Below, piece after piece: positions 51,101-62,760 of a stretch of 64,000 bases of DNA. The position numbers and the translations under genes were made by a program. Source of the DNA: Alnus glutinosa (Eukaryota; Streptophyta; Magnoliopsida; Fagales; Betulaceae); NCBI RefSeq assembly GCF_958979055.1, contig NC_084895.1:1226001-1290000 (forward strand). Direction: 5' to 3'. Each line of letters begins with the position of its first letter. Within the stretch, counting starts at the first letter, position 1. The notes below the pieces were generated by a model. It had not been told where the DNA came from. It saw nothing but the letters and a program-made list of their open reading frames with translations, and searched no databases.

Positions 51101-51505
51101 GATGGATGCTACTGGCAGGCTGGCAGCGGTGCTTGTGGCAGTTGGTGGTGGCGATCAGTGGCGTGGAGGGAGGAGGGAGGAGGGAAAGTTTTGGAGGGAA
51201 AAGCTTTTGGGAGAATATGGTAGATGTTCCGTGTTTAACTTGGTTTTGAATTTTTTTTTTTTAATTTTTTTTTAAGGGTCTGACGTGGAGTGGTGCCACG
51301 TCAGATGAGGATGGACATGGGAGGGACACTGGAGCGCCGGCTAGAATTACTCCTGTCTATCTGGTGTACTATAAATTTGTTTGTAGAAATTTTTTTATAA
51401 CCCACGTATAAAAGGGACATGTATTCTTTAAATATGTAAAAAGCACATAATTTTTTATTAATGCTATTAAAAAAGCATGTAAGAAGCACATGCTATTTAA
51501 ATAAT
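51101..51505. other. Flank with GGAGG repeats and left edge of block 2
   Basis: 51160-51190 has GGAGGGAGGAGGGAGGAGGG. From about 51380 the sequence matches the left flank of block 1 (26540 onward) and the foldback family of 3490-3885. No gene. Confidence 0.5.
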
Positions 51506-51689
51506 GTGTAATGATTCACTACCACCTAAATATACAACTTTTCACCACCTTGTCTATGTGGCAAGGTGGTCCCCCACCTTAATTTATTTTTAAAAAATAA
51601 AAAAAACTCAAAAAGTAGTGGGGGACCACCTTGCCACATAGGCAAGGTGGTGAAAAGTTGTATATTTGGGTGGCATTGAATCATTATTC
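51506..51689. mobile_element. Mutator-like foldback MITE, copy 2
   Basis: 184-bp hairpin nearly identical to 3014-3195, flanked by perfect 10-bp repeats TTTAAATAAT (51496-51505 and 51690-51699). Block 1 has a single uninterrupted AAATAATATGTG at the matching place (about 26550), so it inserted after the blocks separated. Confidence 0.9.
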
Positions 51690-52169
51690 TTTAAATAATG
51701 TGTGTTTCTTGCATGTCAATTTTACATGTGAGTTGTAGGAAATTTCCGTTCAAAGTTAATTAAATATACTATGACCTTCGCAACTGACGGTCACTTTTTA
51801 TAAAGCTCCACAAATTAACAGATGTGACATTTAGATTTATTAAATTATCATTTCGTTATAATTAAATTATTGTTTTGCTATTTTTTAAAAATAGCCCTAT
51901 TACTTTTATGCTAATAAAATAAAATAAAAAAATCAAAATTTCATACAAATTATTTCTATACTAATTGAACTTTATTCTATGTATTTTAGTATTTATTCTA
52001 AAAAATAATTTTTATTTTTTATTTTTTTATAAAAAAGTACTTTTAAAAGAATGACAAAAAAATAGTTTGATTAAAACAAATTAATAGCTTGATGAGTCTA
52101 AAAGTCACGCCTGTTCATTCATAAAACATTATAAAAAAAAAAAACCCTTAATTAAGGTCCAAAATATAT

Positions 52170-52385
52170 TTAACCCTAAAAACAATGATCATAAAGTTGA
52201 CAAATTGTACACGAGTTCTGTGTTTGTTGTGGCCTTCTCACATTAGTACTTTGAATTTGCAATGCTGTCTTTATCGTACGTGGACAAAATAGGGTAACTT
52301 AACAACTGCTCATTGACTTTGGTTAAATCAAAAAATTGTCCACCTAACGTTCATATTCATAAAAAGATTTGACTACAAGGTTTTA
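52170..52385 (-). promoter_or_regulatory. Orphan UGT-type upstream segment, copy 3
   Basis: Block-2 counterpart of 27020-27245: TTGTACACGAGTTCTGTGTTTG, TTTGAATTTGCAATGCTG, GTGGACAAAATAGG, AAAGATTTGACTACAAG. It lies downstream of UGT5 on the minus strand without a coding sequence. Confidence 0.5.
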
Positions 52386-52764
52386 TTTACGAGAAATGAA
52401 GGTTTAATATTTCTCGTATATTTTTTATATATATATTTTTTAAAATTTAATTATTAAATTTGTTAAATCTACGAGTATCCACACATGAATCCTCTAAATT
52501 TAATAGTTAATCAAATCATCATTTATCCTGAAGCATTTTTATCCTTATCACTTCACCAGTTTTTAGATAATTTTCAAAAGTCAATACAACAGTATGAAGA
52601 TATTTTATTCTTTTCTCCAAATATCAGTTGATCGAGAACTTTCTGGAGGCTAAGAGCAAATATGCAAGTGTCAAATGCAATAATTGAACAAGAAGCAATT
52701 AAAGATAGGATTTGAACCATTCCACAGGTTATTAGGAAATAGACATGAAACTTGTGTCTAGAGC

Positions 52765-54257
52765 TTAGGAGTGAACCAATTTGGCTACAAATTCTTCAAT
52801 GTTTTTATCAGAACTTCCACCCTCGTCAACAGCTTCTTTGGCCAATTTCCTCCATTTTAAGGCATTTTTCCTTATCTCTTTCCCTCTCTCTCCCTCCATT
52901 ATTTCCTTGATGCAATGTTCCGCTGCTTCTCGACTGACTAACCCTTTCTCATCAACCGGAGCTTTCAATCCCATCTTCCAAAAATCCATAATATACTTTG
53001 CATTCGTGGGTTGGTCTGTCCATTGTGGCACTGCAACCATCGGAACACCGCAGCTGAGGGCCTCCAGAGTAGAGTTCCACCCACAATGTGTCACAAAGCA
53101 TCCCACTGACTCGTGAGTTAAGACATCTAGCTGAGGACACCAACGGACCACCAATCCCTTCTCTGACGTCTCCTCCACGAAGTTTTTCGGGAGCTTTGCC
53201 TCTTCCGATGCCCTGACAACCCACAAGAAGTAACTGTTGCTCATTCTCAATCCCCAAGCTAGTTCAGCCATTTGCTCAACTTCAAGAGCAGCCATACTCC
53301 CGAATGAAACGTAAACGACTGACCCATTCGGACGATCATTTAACCATTTCATGCAAGTATCGGTGTTCGGCTTAAAGATGCTCAATCCATACTCTTTGTC
53401 ATCTTCAATTCGATTGTCTAAGAACATAGATGGTATAGTTGGTCCTATTGTCCTCAATGGCAGTATCTTTGCCATCCAGTCCACCACCTACAAAATAGTT
53501 TATCAACAATATTCAATTGTTAGAAGCATAAAATCACATGGAATCAAAATTAGCAAAATTTCACTTATAATTCTTGATCTTTCATGAAGAGCTGACTACA
53601 AGACCTTACCTCTTGCTCCAACTCATAAAAAGTGTTAACAAGGACCCAGTCAGCTTTATCAATGTTGGAGAATTGACCCACAAGCATGTCATAGTAAGCC
53701 GGGTAAGATTCGAAATCAGAAATGAAGGACGGCAAATCCTGAGGCTGGAGTGGCGGCGACCCAGGAAGCAAAATTTCAGTCTCTGAAAGAGGGAGTTTGA
53801 GTACTCCTTTGTGGACATGGTAGTATATATTATCAACAGCACAAGATTGAGTAAGAAACACAGCCCCGAGCAAGCCAAAACTTTTGGCTATGTCTAGAGC
53901 CCAAGGCAAGAAAGGGTCATAAACAACACAATCAACCGGGCTGCTTGAGCTTGAAAGTTTCTCAATGAGCTGAGTCAGAGTTTGCGACCCGACTCGCCGG
54001 AAGCTCTCCTCGTAGGCATAGATGCTCTCCGCTTGCGCTGACCCGCCTTCATCATAGCCATCGGAGATTGTCTCGAGCGCAATAGAGCTTGCTTCTTTTT
54101 GCATGGTCTTGGAGATGAAGTTGGTAATAACAAATGTAACTTTTACTCCTTTGTGCTGCAAACGCTTGCAGAATTCCATCATAGGATTAATGTGGCCTTG
54201 GGCTGGATAGGTTAAGACCAAACAATGAGCTCTGTACCCATTCTTTTCCATCTCCAT
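52765..54257 (-). CDS. UDP-glycosyltransferase, UGT74 type (UGT5), 456 aa
   Basis: Block-2 partner of UGT2. Exon 1 54257-53610 (216 codons), intron 53609-53488 (122 bp, GT-AG, phase 0), exon 2 53487-52765. His22 in YPAQGHINP and Asp114 in VVYD are present, as is a full PSPG box at about 332-375 (WCPQLDVLTHESVGCF, THCGWNST, PQWTDQ). It differs from UGT2 at several sites in the donor half: Arg-Cys to Ser-Tyr in MSNSYFLWV, His to Gln at PQW, and Thr-Asp-Gln-Pro for Ser-Asp-Gln-Ser. Some of these match UGT6/UGT7-type residues (PQ, VSREAAEHCI), which may mean exchange between paralogues. No breaks seen. Confidence 0.92.
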
Positions 54258-54300
54258 ATGTTCCTGCTTTTACAACTTGGAGATCTCTCTTTCTCTCTGA

Positions 54301-54311
54301 GCACTTATATG
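54301..54311 (-). promoter_or_regulatory. TATA box of UGT5
   Basis: Minus strand reads CATATAAGTGC about 45-55 bp before the start codon, aligned with the UGT2 TATA box; the distance is shorter because the CT run is shorter. Confidence 0.6.
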
Positions 54312-54339
54312 GTGATCAATGCGAACATGAAGTGCACAA

Positions 54340-57300
54340 CTTGTACACGAAATACTGTGGCAAGTTGTACGTGTACTTATCAAATAAGTAATCTGAATCT
54401 GCAAGACTGCAATTTTGTCTTGGAAAAGGTTGCTGTTGTGCAAGTACCAGCCTCCTTTTGTCTTTATTATAATATGCTTTAAAAGAAGTCATTTCAAGTC
54501 CTTTCCATTTTCGATACTTACACTCCCGTGAAACCGCTTCAGTAAAAATACATATGTATAGTAATAGAGATATGATTATGTACGATAGTTGTGTAATTAT
54601 GTACGAATCAAGAGACATTGATGGATTTTACAGGTAGGTCCTACCATATGAGTTTCATGTGAGACCCGATTCACATTTATTGTCTCTTGCATAACAGTTG
54701 TGTAACTGTTGTGCAAGAGAGATTTTTGAAAGTAATAAAAAAATCCGAAAAATATGTAAAGAGTGTGACATGAGAGCATAACTAGGTCTACCCTTTGGCT
54801 CACTTTATATAAATTACATGGTCTTGAGTTGATTAGATGCTTGTGTAAAGCAAGTATCGTTGATTTAGTGGTTGATCGGGCCTTTGATCACGTTGAAGTA
54901 TTGTAGGGGATTTCTTTGATAGACGATCTTTTTCTTCTTTAGGAGAGTGAATTAATTTGTGGTCTCATAATCATGAGGATTTATTGCTTCTTTGGTGATG
55001 TGTGTGGCTCAAGTCCTGCATAATGGGCTTGCGAGCTCTTATTTATGTGACCCAAAATTATGCTTGGACTGTATAGATATTGGGTTGGCTGTTTATCTGG
55101 CCAGTATAGAATTATGTAAGCCTCTATTCCAATAGTCCTTCATTCTATTGACTACTTGTGTATGCTAATGAAAATTAAGTTGAAGATAACAACCTCTTAT
55201 GTTGTCTATATTTAGCTAATATGATAAAAAATTGTATTGAACTATCTCTGTATTTAAACACAGTTTGTATTTTGACTAGTTATTTTTAAGCAAGCATTTC
55301 TATCTCTTTTCTCTCGGTCATTTAAGAAAATAATAAAAAATAATAATAATAATAACGATGAAAGATAATATTGTTTAAAAAAAAAAATTGAAAAAGTAAT
55401 AGGTAAAATAATAATAATAAAAATTAATCAACTAAAATACATAATTAGCATCGTCGTCAAGTCCAATCGGACACTACAGAAATTTTCGATAGTGTACGAT
55501 CAGAACTCACGGGAATGTTTCAGCTTTGTGAGAAAAGAGCTCATGCATAGTCAATGGCAGAGCCACGTTAGTATCATTGGGGCCGTGGCCCCACAAGTCC
55601 TTTGGAAGAAAAAAAAAAAATCTTAATGGAAATTTTGAAGAATCATCTTCTTTGATGTGAGTTATATAGTTTTCGTTTCATTAAACAGTATTTGTTACTT
55701 AGAAAATAATATAAGATAAATATAAAATTAGTTTTTAAAAAATTTCAAGAGATATAAGTAAAAAAAAAAAGTTGGGAAGTAATGTAAGATGCTATATTTT
55801 TATTCCATAACGATGACGCAATAATCTCAACCAACCCTTGAATATATATTTTTTTTATTAAGAATTATCCGATGGTTAATTTATTATACGATTTATTCAA
55901 TGATTATTTCCATTTAGACTATTATAAATATGTTTGTTTCTATTCTATGATTGTTCATTTGTAGTTTATAAACCCTAATTATCTCTTATGGGGTTGTAAT
56001 ATTTTAAGTTCATGAATTATATTGAAATTAAAAACTATCTATTCAAAATAAAAGAAGTTGATATTTTAGAAAATAATAAATCGTTGAATTTTAATAACCA
56101 AACGTCAAATCTCAAAGAGCATCCTCTTAAATCTCTAAGAATTAAAGTTAAAGAACATCCTTCTAAAATTCTAATTGTGAAATCTCAAGGTTAAAGTTGA
56201 TGAACATTCATTTTTTTTTAAAAGAATTGTGTTCATCATACTTTTAATTGGCCCTTACAACAATAAATTTAAATATAATTTAACTTTCTTAACTAACAAC
56301 CATTTTTTATAAACCACAATGGGATTGTAAATGGCATACTTTAGCCCTTCAAACTATCAATTTGTTACAATTTAGCTCATTCCATCAGTCTTGACCGTTA
56401 TGTTGAATGCAAAATCAAATTTTATCAAAATATTTCAAAAATACCCTTATTTGATCATTAAGAAACCAAAATTAACCTTTGTCTTTTTCTACTAATTAAT
56501 AAATAAAAATGATAATTTTTATTTTTCAATAGTCAAAATAAGGGTATTGTCACAATATTTTGGTCAGATTTAATTTTTCATCCAACATGACGGTCAAGAC
56601 TGATAGAAGAGGTTAAATAATAATAGATTGTCAGTTTGAATGACCAAATCATCATAAAGAACATCTGTTGGAGATAAAATCCCATTATGGTTTCACTCTC
56701 CCACTCAACCTCTATCTCATCCCATCAAAGGTCCCATAGGCACTCACAATGACATGAAGGTAGACAATACGGTTGAGGTTATTTCTCAACCACCACATGT
56801 TCCGCAACGTAGAACAACCGCAGTAATTTACCTACCAGATTAACCTTATAAAAGGGGGACGATGCATCAGGTAAAGGATGAAAAATTTCTCTCAATAACC
56901 CTTGCTTATTGGCTATTGCTATATTTTAATTCTCAAAATATATGTCAACTTAAGCATATAAGTGAGATTCAGCCGACACTCCCGACAAACTTGTTTGCTT
57001 ACGTACATTTGTTATTTTACAGCAATGGAATTAAGCATCACTAAAGGCGTACGTCATGCATGAGCATGATTGCATTTTTATTTATGAACAGATGCAGTGT
57101 AACGTGAATGGCTTGATTTCAAGTCAAATCACGTGGCCCTCCCGGCCTCCAGTTTTGCTTCGTCTACACGAATTGGTTTACTTTCTCTGACTAGCCGACG
57201 AGCCCTATATTTTGCACAAGTTATCATTGCAAATTAAAATTACTTAGTAATTGACAAGACCCCAACAAACACAGAATTCGTGTTCAATTTGTGCACTTCA

Positions 57301-57398
57301 TGTTCATTTTAATATTAACATGTCCACGCATGTGCTTCAATTTGTACACCATATTAATAGACCTGAGAGATACATGTCTCAAATCTATGAAAGCAGAA
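54340..57398. other. Spacer between UGT5 and UGT6
   Basis: No gene. It matches block 1 spacers in order. The foldback at about 56343-56655 is shared with block 1. 57045-57398 is the UGT6 upstream region, with CAGAATTCGTGTTCAATTTG near 57271. A short hairpin-rich stretch near 54640-54720 (TTGTCTCTTGCATAACAG, CTGTTGTGCAAGAGAG) resembles a small MITE. Confidence 0.6.
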
Positions 57399-58875
57399 AT
57401 GGAGAAAGAAAAGAATGCCTACAGAGCACATTGTTTGGTCCTAACCTTTCCAAGCCAAGGCCACATTAATCCTATGCTCGAATTCTCCAAGCGTCTGGAG
57501 CACAAAGGACTAAAAGTTACACTCGTTACCACAAACTTCATCTCCAAAACCATATATAAAGAAGCCACTTCCATTGCTCTCGAGACCATCTCCGACGGCT
57601 ATGATGAGGGCGGGAGAGCACAAGCAGAGAGCATCCGCGCCTATTTGGAGCGCTTTCGGCGAGTCGGGTCGCAAACTCTGGCTGAGCTGCTTGAAAAGCT
57701 TTCTAGCTCAGGCTGCCCTGTTGATTGTGTTGTTTATGATGCTTTCTTGCCTTGGGCTCTAGACGTAGCCAAAAAGTTTGGATTAGTCGGGGCTGCATTT
57801 TTCACTCAATCTTGTGCTGTTGGTAATATATACTACCATGTCCACAAGGGAGTACTGAAAGTCCCTCTTTCAGAGACTGAAATTTTGCTTCCTGGGTCGC
57901 CACCACTCGAACCTCAAGATATGCCGTCCTTCATTTATCATTTCGGCATATCCTACCCGGCTTTCTTTGACATGGTTGTGAGTCAATTCTCCAACATTGA
58001 TAAAGCTGATTGGATCCTTTGCAACACGTTTTATGAGTTGGAGCAAGAGGTAAGCACACTATTAATTTCGTCCCTTTTTTTTTTTTTTAATTTGTTTTGT
58101 GGGAATTAAGAGAGGATATTGAATAGCTAAAGTGATCTTTGTTTGATTGTAGGTGGTGGATTGGATGACAAAGATATGGCCATTGAGAACAATAGGACCG
58201 ACTATACCATCAATGTTCCTAGACAAGCGACTCGAGGATGACAGAAACTATGGTTTCAGCATCTTCAAACCAAACACCGATGCATGCATGAAATGGTTAG
58301 ATGATCAACCAAAGGGGTCGGTTGTTTATGTTTCGTTTGGGAGTGTGGCTGCTCTTGAAGTTGAGCAAATGGAAGAAATAGCTTGGGGATTGAGGATGAG
58401 CAACCGATGCTTCTTGTGGGTTGTCAGGGCCTCAGAAGAGGCAAAGCTCCCCAAAAACTTTGTGGAGGAGACGTGTGAGAAGGGATTGGTGGTTCGTTGG
58501 TGTCCTCAATTGGAGGTCTTAGCTCACGAGGCAGTGGGGTGCTTTGTGACACATTGTGGGTGGAATTCTACTCTGGAAGCCCTCAGCTTGAGTGTGCCGA
58601 TGGTCGCAATCCCACAATACTCAGACCAGAGCACCAATGCAAAGTATATTATGGATGTTTGGAAGATGGGGCTAAAAGCCCCGGCTGATGAGAAAGGGTT
58701 AGTCAGTCGAGAAGTAGCAGAACAATGCATCAGGGAAATAATGGAGGGGGAGAGAGGGAATGAGATAAAGAAAAATGCCTTACAATTGAGAAAATTGGCC
58801 AAAGAGGCTGTTGAGAAGGGTGGAAGTTCTGATAAGAACATTGAAGAATTTGTAGCCAAATTGGTTCACTCCTAA
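57399..58875 (+). CDS. UDP-glycosyltransferase, UGT74 type (UGT6), 457 aa
   Basis: Intact partner of the UGT3 pseudogene. Exon 1 57399-58049 (217 codons), intron 58050-58152 (103 bp, GT-AG, phase 0), exon 2 58153-58875. I chose the start MEKEKNAYRAHC: the frame is open further upstream (to 57291), but only this Met aligns with the paralogues. His in FPSQGHINP (residue 22) and Asp in VVYD are present. The PSPG box (about 333-376) has WCPQLEVLAHEAVGCF, THCGWNST and YSDQ, but LSVPM replaces the usual GVPM (Ser at about 364, same region as the Ser in UGT3). Divergent arrangement with UGT5, convergent with UGT7. Keeps the empty insertion site GGTCCTAACCTTTCC. Confidence 0.92.
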
Positions 58876-59136
58876 GCTCTAGACACAAGTTCATGTCCTC
58901 CTAATTTCGGCTTCTAAAAAATGTCGTTTATGTAATAACTATGGAATTATCATATATAGTTCTGTACCCTTACATGAAATTAACCCTTAGATGCACATAG
59001 CATTTCCATTTCCCTTTATTTTAATCATTGCACAGTCTGTACACAATGGCATCTTACATACCAAATTTATTACATAACCACTGAGACTGGACATAGAAAC
59101 AGCACTACAGCGGCAACTTAGGAAATGGACATGAAG
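58876..59136. other. 3'-3' spacer between UGT6 and UGT7
   Basis: 261 bp between two convergent stop codons, so the two transcripts may overlap at their 3' ends. It begins with the shared GCTCTAGACACAAG and contains the GCATCTTACATACCAAATTT stretch also found before UGT4. Confidence 0.5.
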
Positions 59137-60656
59137 TTAGTTTTGGCTAGGAACCAATTTAGCTACAAATTCTTCAATGTTTTTATTAGAACTTCCACCC
59201 TCGTCAACAGCCTCTTTGGCCAGCTTTCTCCCTTTGAAAGCATTTTTCTTAATCTCTTTCCCTCTCTCTTCCTCCATTATTTCCCGAACGCAATGTTCTA
59301 ACGCATCTCGCCTGACCAACCCTTTCTCATCAACCAGAGCTTTTAATCCTATCTTCCAAACATCCATAATATACTTTGCATTCGTGCTCTGATCTGACCA
59401 TTGTGGGACTGCGACCATTGGTACACCGAAACTAAGGGCCTCCAAAGTAGAGTTCCACCCACAATGTGTAACAAAGCATCCTACCGCCTCGTGAGCTAAG
59501 ACCTCCAACTGGGAACACCAACGGACCACCAATCCCTTCTCGGACGTCTCCTCCACGAAGTTTTCGGGGAGCTTTGCCTCTTCCGATTCCCTGACAACCC
59601 ACAAGAAGCATCTGTTGCTCATTCTCAGTCCCCAAGCTAGTTCTTGCATTTGCTCAACTTCAAGAGCGGCCAAACTCCCAAAAGAAACATAAACAACCGA
59701 CCCTTTTGGACGATCATTTAGCCACTTCATGCAATCATCCATGCTTGGTTTGAAGATGCTAAAACCATAGTTTTTGTCATCTTCAAGTCGCTTGTCTAGG
59801 AACATTGATGGTATAGTTGGTCCTATTGTTCTCAATGGCCATTTCTTTGCCATCCAATCCACCACCTACAAAATCGTTCATCGACAATAAATTGTTACAC
59901 CAACTCAAACAAGATCATTCAGCTTTTCAGTATCCTCCTTAGCCTCAAAAATTTTTTTTAAAAAAAATTGACGAAATTTATAGTGTGCATGCTTACCTCT
60001 TGCTCCAACTCATAAAACGTGTTCACAAGAACCCAGTCAGCTTTATCAACGTTGGAGAATTGACCCACAAGCATGTCAAAGAAAGCTGGGTAGGATTCGA
60101 AATCAGAAATGAAGGACGGCGTATCCTGAGGTTCAAGTGGCAGCGACCCAGGAAGCAAAATTTCTGTCTCTGAAAGAGGGACTTTAAGTACTCCTTTGTG
60201 GACATGGTAGTATATATTATCAACAGCACAAGATTGAGTGAAAAGCACAGCCCCGACTAACCCAAACTTTTTGGCGACGTCTAAAGCCCAAGGCAAGAAA
60301 GCATCATAAACAATGCAATCGACAGGACAGCTTGAGCTAGACAGTTTCTCAAGGAGCTCTGCCAAAGTTTGCGACCCGACTCGCCGAAAGCGCTCTAAAT
60401 AGGCATGGATGCTCTCTGCTTGCGCTCTCCCGCCCTCATCATAGCCGTCGGAGATTGTCTCGAGCGCAATGGAAGTGGCTTCTTTATGTATGGTGTTGGA
60501 GATGAAGTGGGTGGTAACCAGTGTAACTTTTACTCCTTTGTGCTCCAAACGCTTCGAGAGTTGGACCATAGGATTTATGTGGCCTTGGGTTGGATAGGTT
60601 AAGACCAAACAATGTGCTCTGTAGCCATTCCTTTCCTTTTCCTTTTCCTTTTCCAT
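59137..60656 (-). CDS. UDP-glycosyltransferase, UGT74 type (UGT7), 462 aa
   Basis: Block-2 partner of UGT4. Exon 1 60656-59997 (220 codons), intron 59996-59866 (131 bp, GT-AG, phase 0), exon 2 59865-59137. The N-terminus MEKEKEKERNGYRAHC is four residues longer than in UGT4; a 6-bp repeat (CTTTTC, near 60629-60654) expanded a Lys-Glu run. Catalytic His in YPTQGHINP and Asp in IVYD are present. The PSPG box (about 336-379) reads WCSQ like UGT4, followed by THCGWNST and WSDQ. The C-terminus extends two residues (PSQN). Two small oddities are RESEEAKLPENF and FKGRKLAKE where paralogues have [12 protein letters not shown] and KWRKLAKE. Likely functional. Confidence 0.92.
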
Positions 60657-62760
60657 TTCTGCTTCTCAGATTTGAGATATCTAGCTATCTGTCTATTTGC
60701 CTGCTTTGTGTATCATTAATATTAAAAATGAACATGAATTTCACAAATAATTGTACATGAATTATGTGTCTATTACGTCGTTGTCATAGCATTCATATTG
60801 AACTTTCTAAAAATTCTTTAAAACAAAACTTTTTTTGACATCCACAATTGTGACACCCAGTACAAGAACAAAATGACAACAATCAAGTGGTCTGCAGAGA
60901 GATATTACAAAACGACAAAAATCGAGTAGACTGCAGAAAGATATTTGAACAATTTGAGGACCAACTTAATTGATTGAAAGCATTTGTAGTGAAAGAATAG
61001 ATTAGAAGGTTTGCATTCCTAAGTCACGAAGCCATCACAAGAACAAACTGTCCAGTTTGTGCTAAACGAAAATTGTTTTGTAATTGATGCTTCCTTTTTC
61101 TTGACTTGACCATGAAAAAAAATATAAAAATCTGTCGAGTCCGTCCAAGAGCGTCATGGCTTTGGGAAGGTTCAATTTACTATCACATTGTGTACAAAGT
61201 ATACGTATACAAAAAAAAAAAAAATAAAGTGTGAATAAATATCATTTGCCTTAATAGTAATCGCACTATGGAAATTGTTTGACTCACTGATATAACCAAG
61301 CAAATGAGTCAAATGACCTAAAAGTCAGTGTATTTTATTATGTAAAATGTTTAATTCGTTTTTATTTTGTACATATTTTTTCTCTTTTTTTTAAAAAAAA
61401 AAAAAATCTACCATTGAATTAGATCTAATGATAAATTTGCATATCTCTTGTACGAAGATTGACAAGAGATTTGTGAAAATGGAACTAAACATTTCTCTTT
61501 AATTGTGTATATATATGTAATAAATGTTAGGACGTTTTTTAAAAAATTCAAATAATCTAAAATTATGTACACCGTTACATGCATCAATTTTGACCGCAAA
61601 TTAAATAATATTTATTTCATTTGCAAATAAGAAAATCCTTGAACGGTTGAAAATAGTAGTTTTGAGTATCTTATATGAATTGTTTATAGATCTACAGAAA
61701 TGTTATTTTGTATTCCCTTTTCCTTCTTTAGTCATTCTCCGTTTACGTAGAATTGTCAATTTACCATTGAATTTTTTTTTTCTTTTTAATTAGGATTGAT
61801 AATGCCACGTCAATAGAAAATGACAAGAGGAGAATACCAAGTAGCATATCTCATTTTATATTTTGAATTGATATTAAGATTGTTATTTAAAAAAATTAAG
61901 AAGAGAAAACTTCACGTACCGCCCCTAATTTTTCATCACTTTTGCAATCATACCATAATTAAACTTTAAAAAGTGTTAATTTAATGTATTTATCTTTTAA
62001 TTTCCTTTTTTTTTTTTTATGATTTCAACCCTCCGTTAGTATTTTTCATTAAATTCAAACGGATGAATGTCAAAATTCTTAAAATACACCTATTTTTCTT
62101 TTTTCTTTTTTCTTTTTTTTAAAAAAAAAAAAAAAAAAGAAGAAAAAGAAGAAGAAAAAAAAAAAAAAACAATTGCAAGGATTTAAGCATTTGTCGGGAT
62201 TTTACGGAACTTGCAAAAATATCCATACTTCAATCTTTGAAGAAAATAAATTATATATGATCTTCAGCTTCACCTCTTCAAGATTTAAAAGAACGATCTT
62301 TGAAATTTAAAGTTTCGTCATTAAAATCCATGGAAGTATTACTTGTTGGAATGTTAACTTATTTTCTTTTAAGTAGATAGTTTTTAATTTTGACGTTATT
62401 CATGAATAGAATTAAACTAACATACAAACATACATAGGTGTGTGTCTAAAAATAAATAATCATGGAAAAAGTTATCTATGGTTGAACTGTTTACTTTTTG
62501 CTTTGATTATGAACACTTCCCGACTTTTATCTTTATACGTATATCTTTCGAAATTTTCTACAAACAAATTTTATATAAATCTTATAATATATCTCAAAGT
62601 AGCAAATAGTAGTGTTTGATGCAGCCAAAACAATATATATATCATATAATCTTTTTTGTCTTACTCACTAAAAAAAAGGGGGACACTAATTCTCAATGAC
62701 CAAACGAGCCTGTCTTATTATTATTATTTTTTTAAAAAAATAAATAAATAATAATAATAA
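60657..62760. other. UGT7 upstream region and right flank of block 2
   Basis: Aligns with 40144-42285. It contains the shared upstream motif (TTGTACATGAATTATGTG near 60751), the foldback-type segment 61910-62220, and long A/T runs near 62100-62170. No gene. Confidence 0.6.

Larger units (their letters stand above)
51380..62760. repeat. Segmental duplication, block 2 (UGT5-UGT6-UGT7)
   Basis: Colinear copy of 26540-42285 with all three UGTs intact. It is shorter because it lacks the four large insertions of block 1. Its own additions are the MITE at 51506 and about 50 bp near 55545-55605 (GGCAGAGCCACGTTAG...GGGGCCGTGGCCCC). Confidence 0.88.

Noticed and set aside
57291-57398. Upstream start for UGT6 adding 36 residues
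   Set aside because: The extension is open by chance, has no similarity to paralogues and contains shared promoter sequence; the Met at 57399 aligns with all other UGTs.
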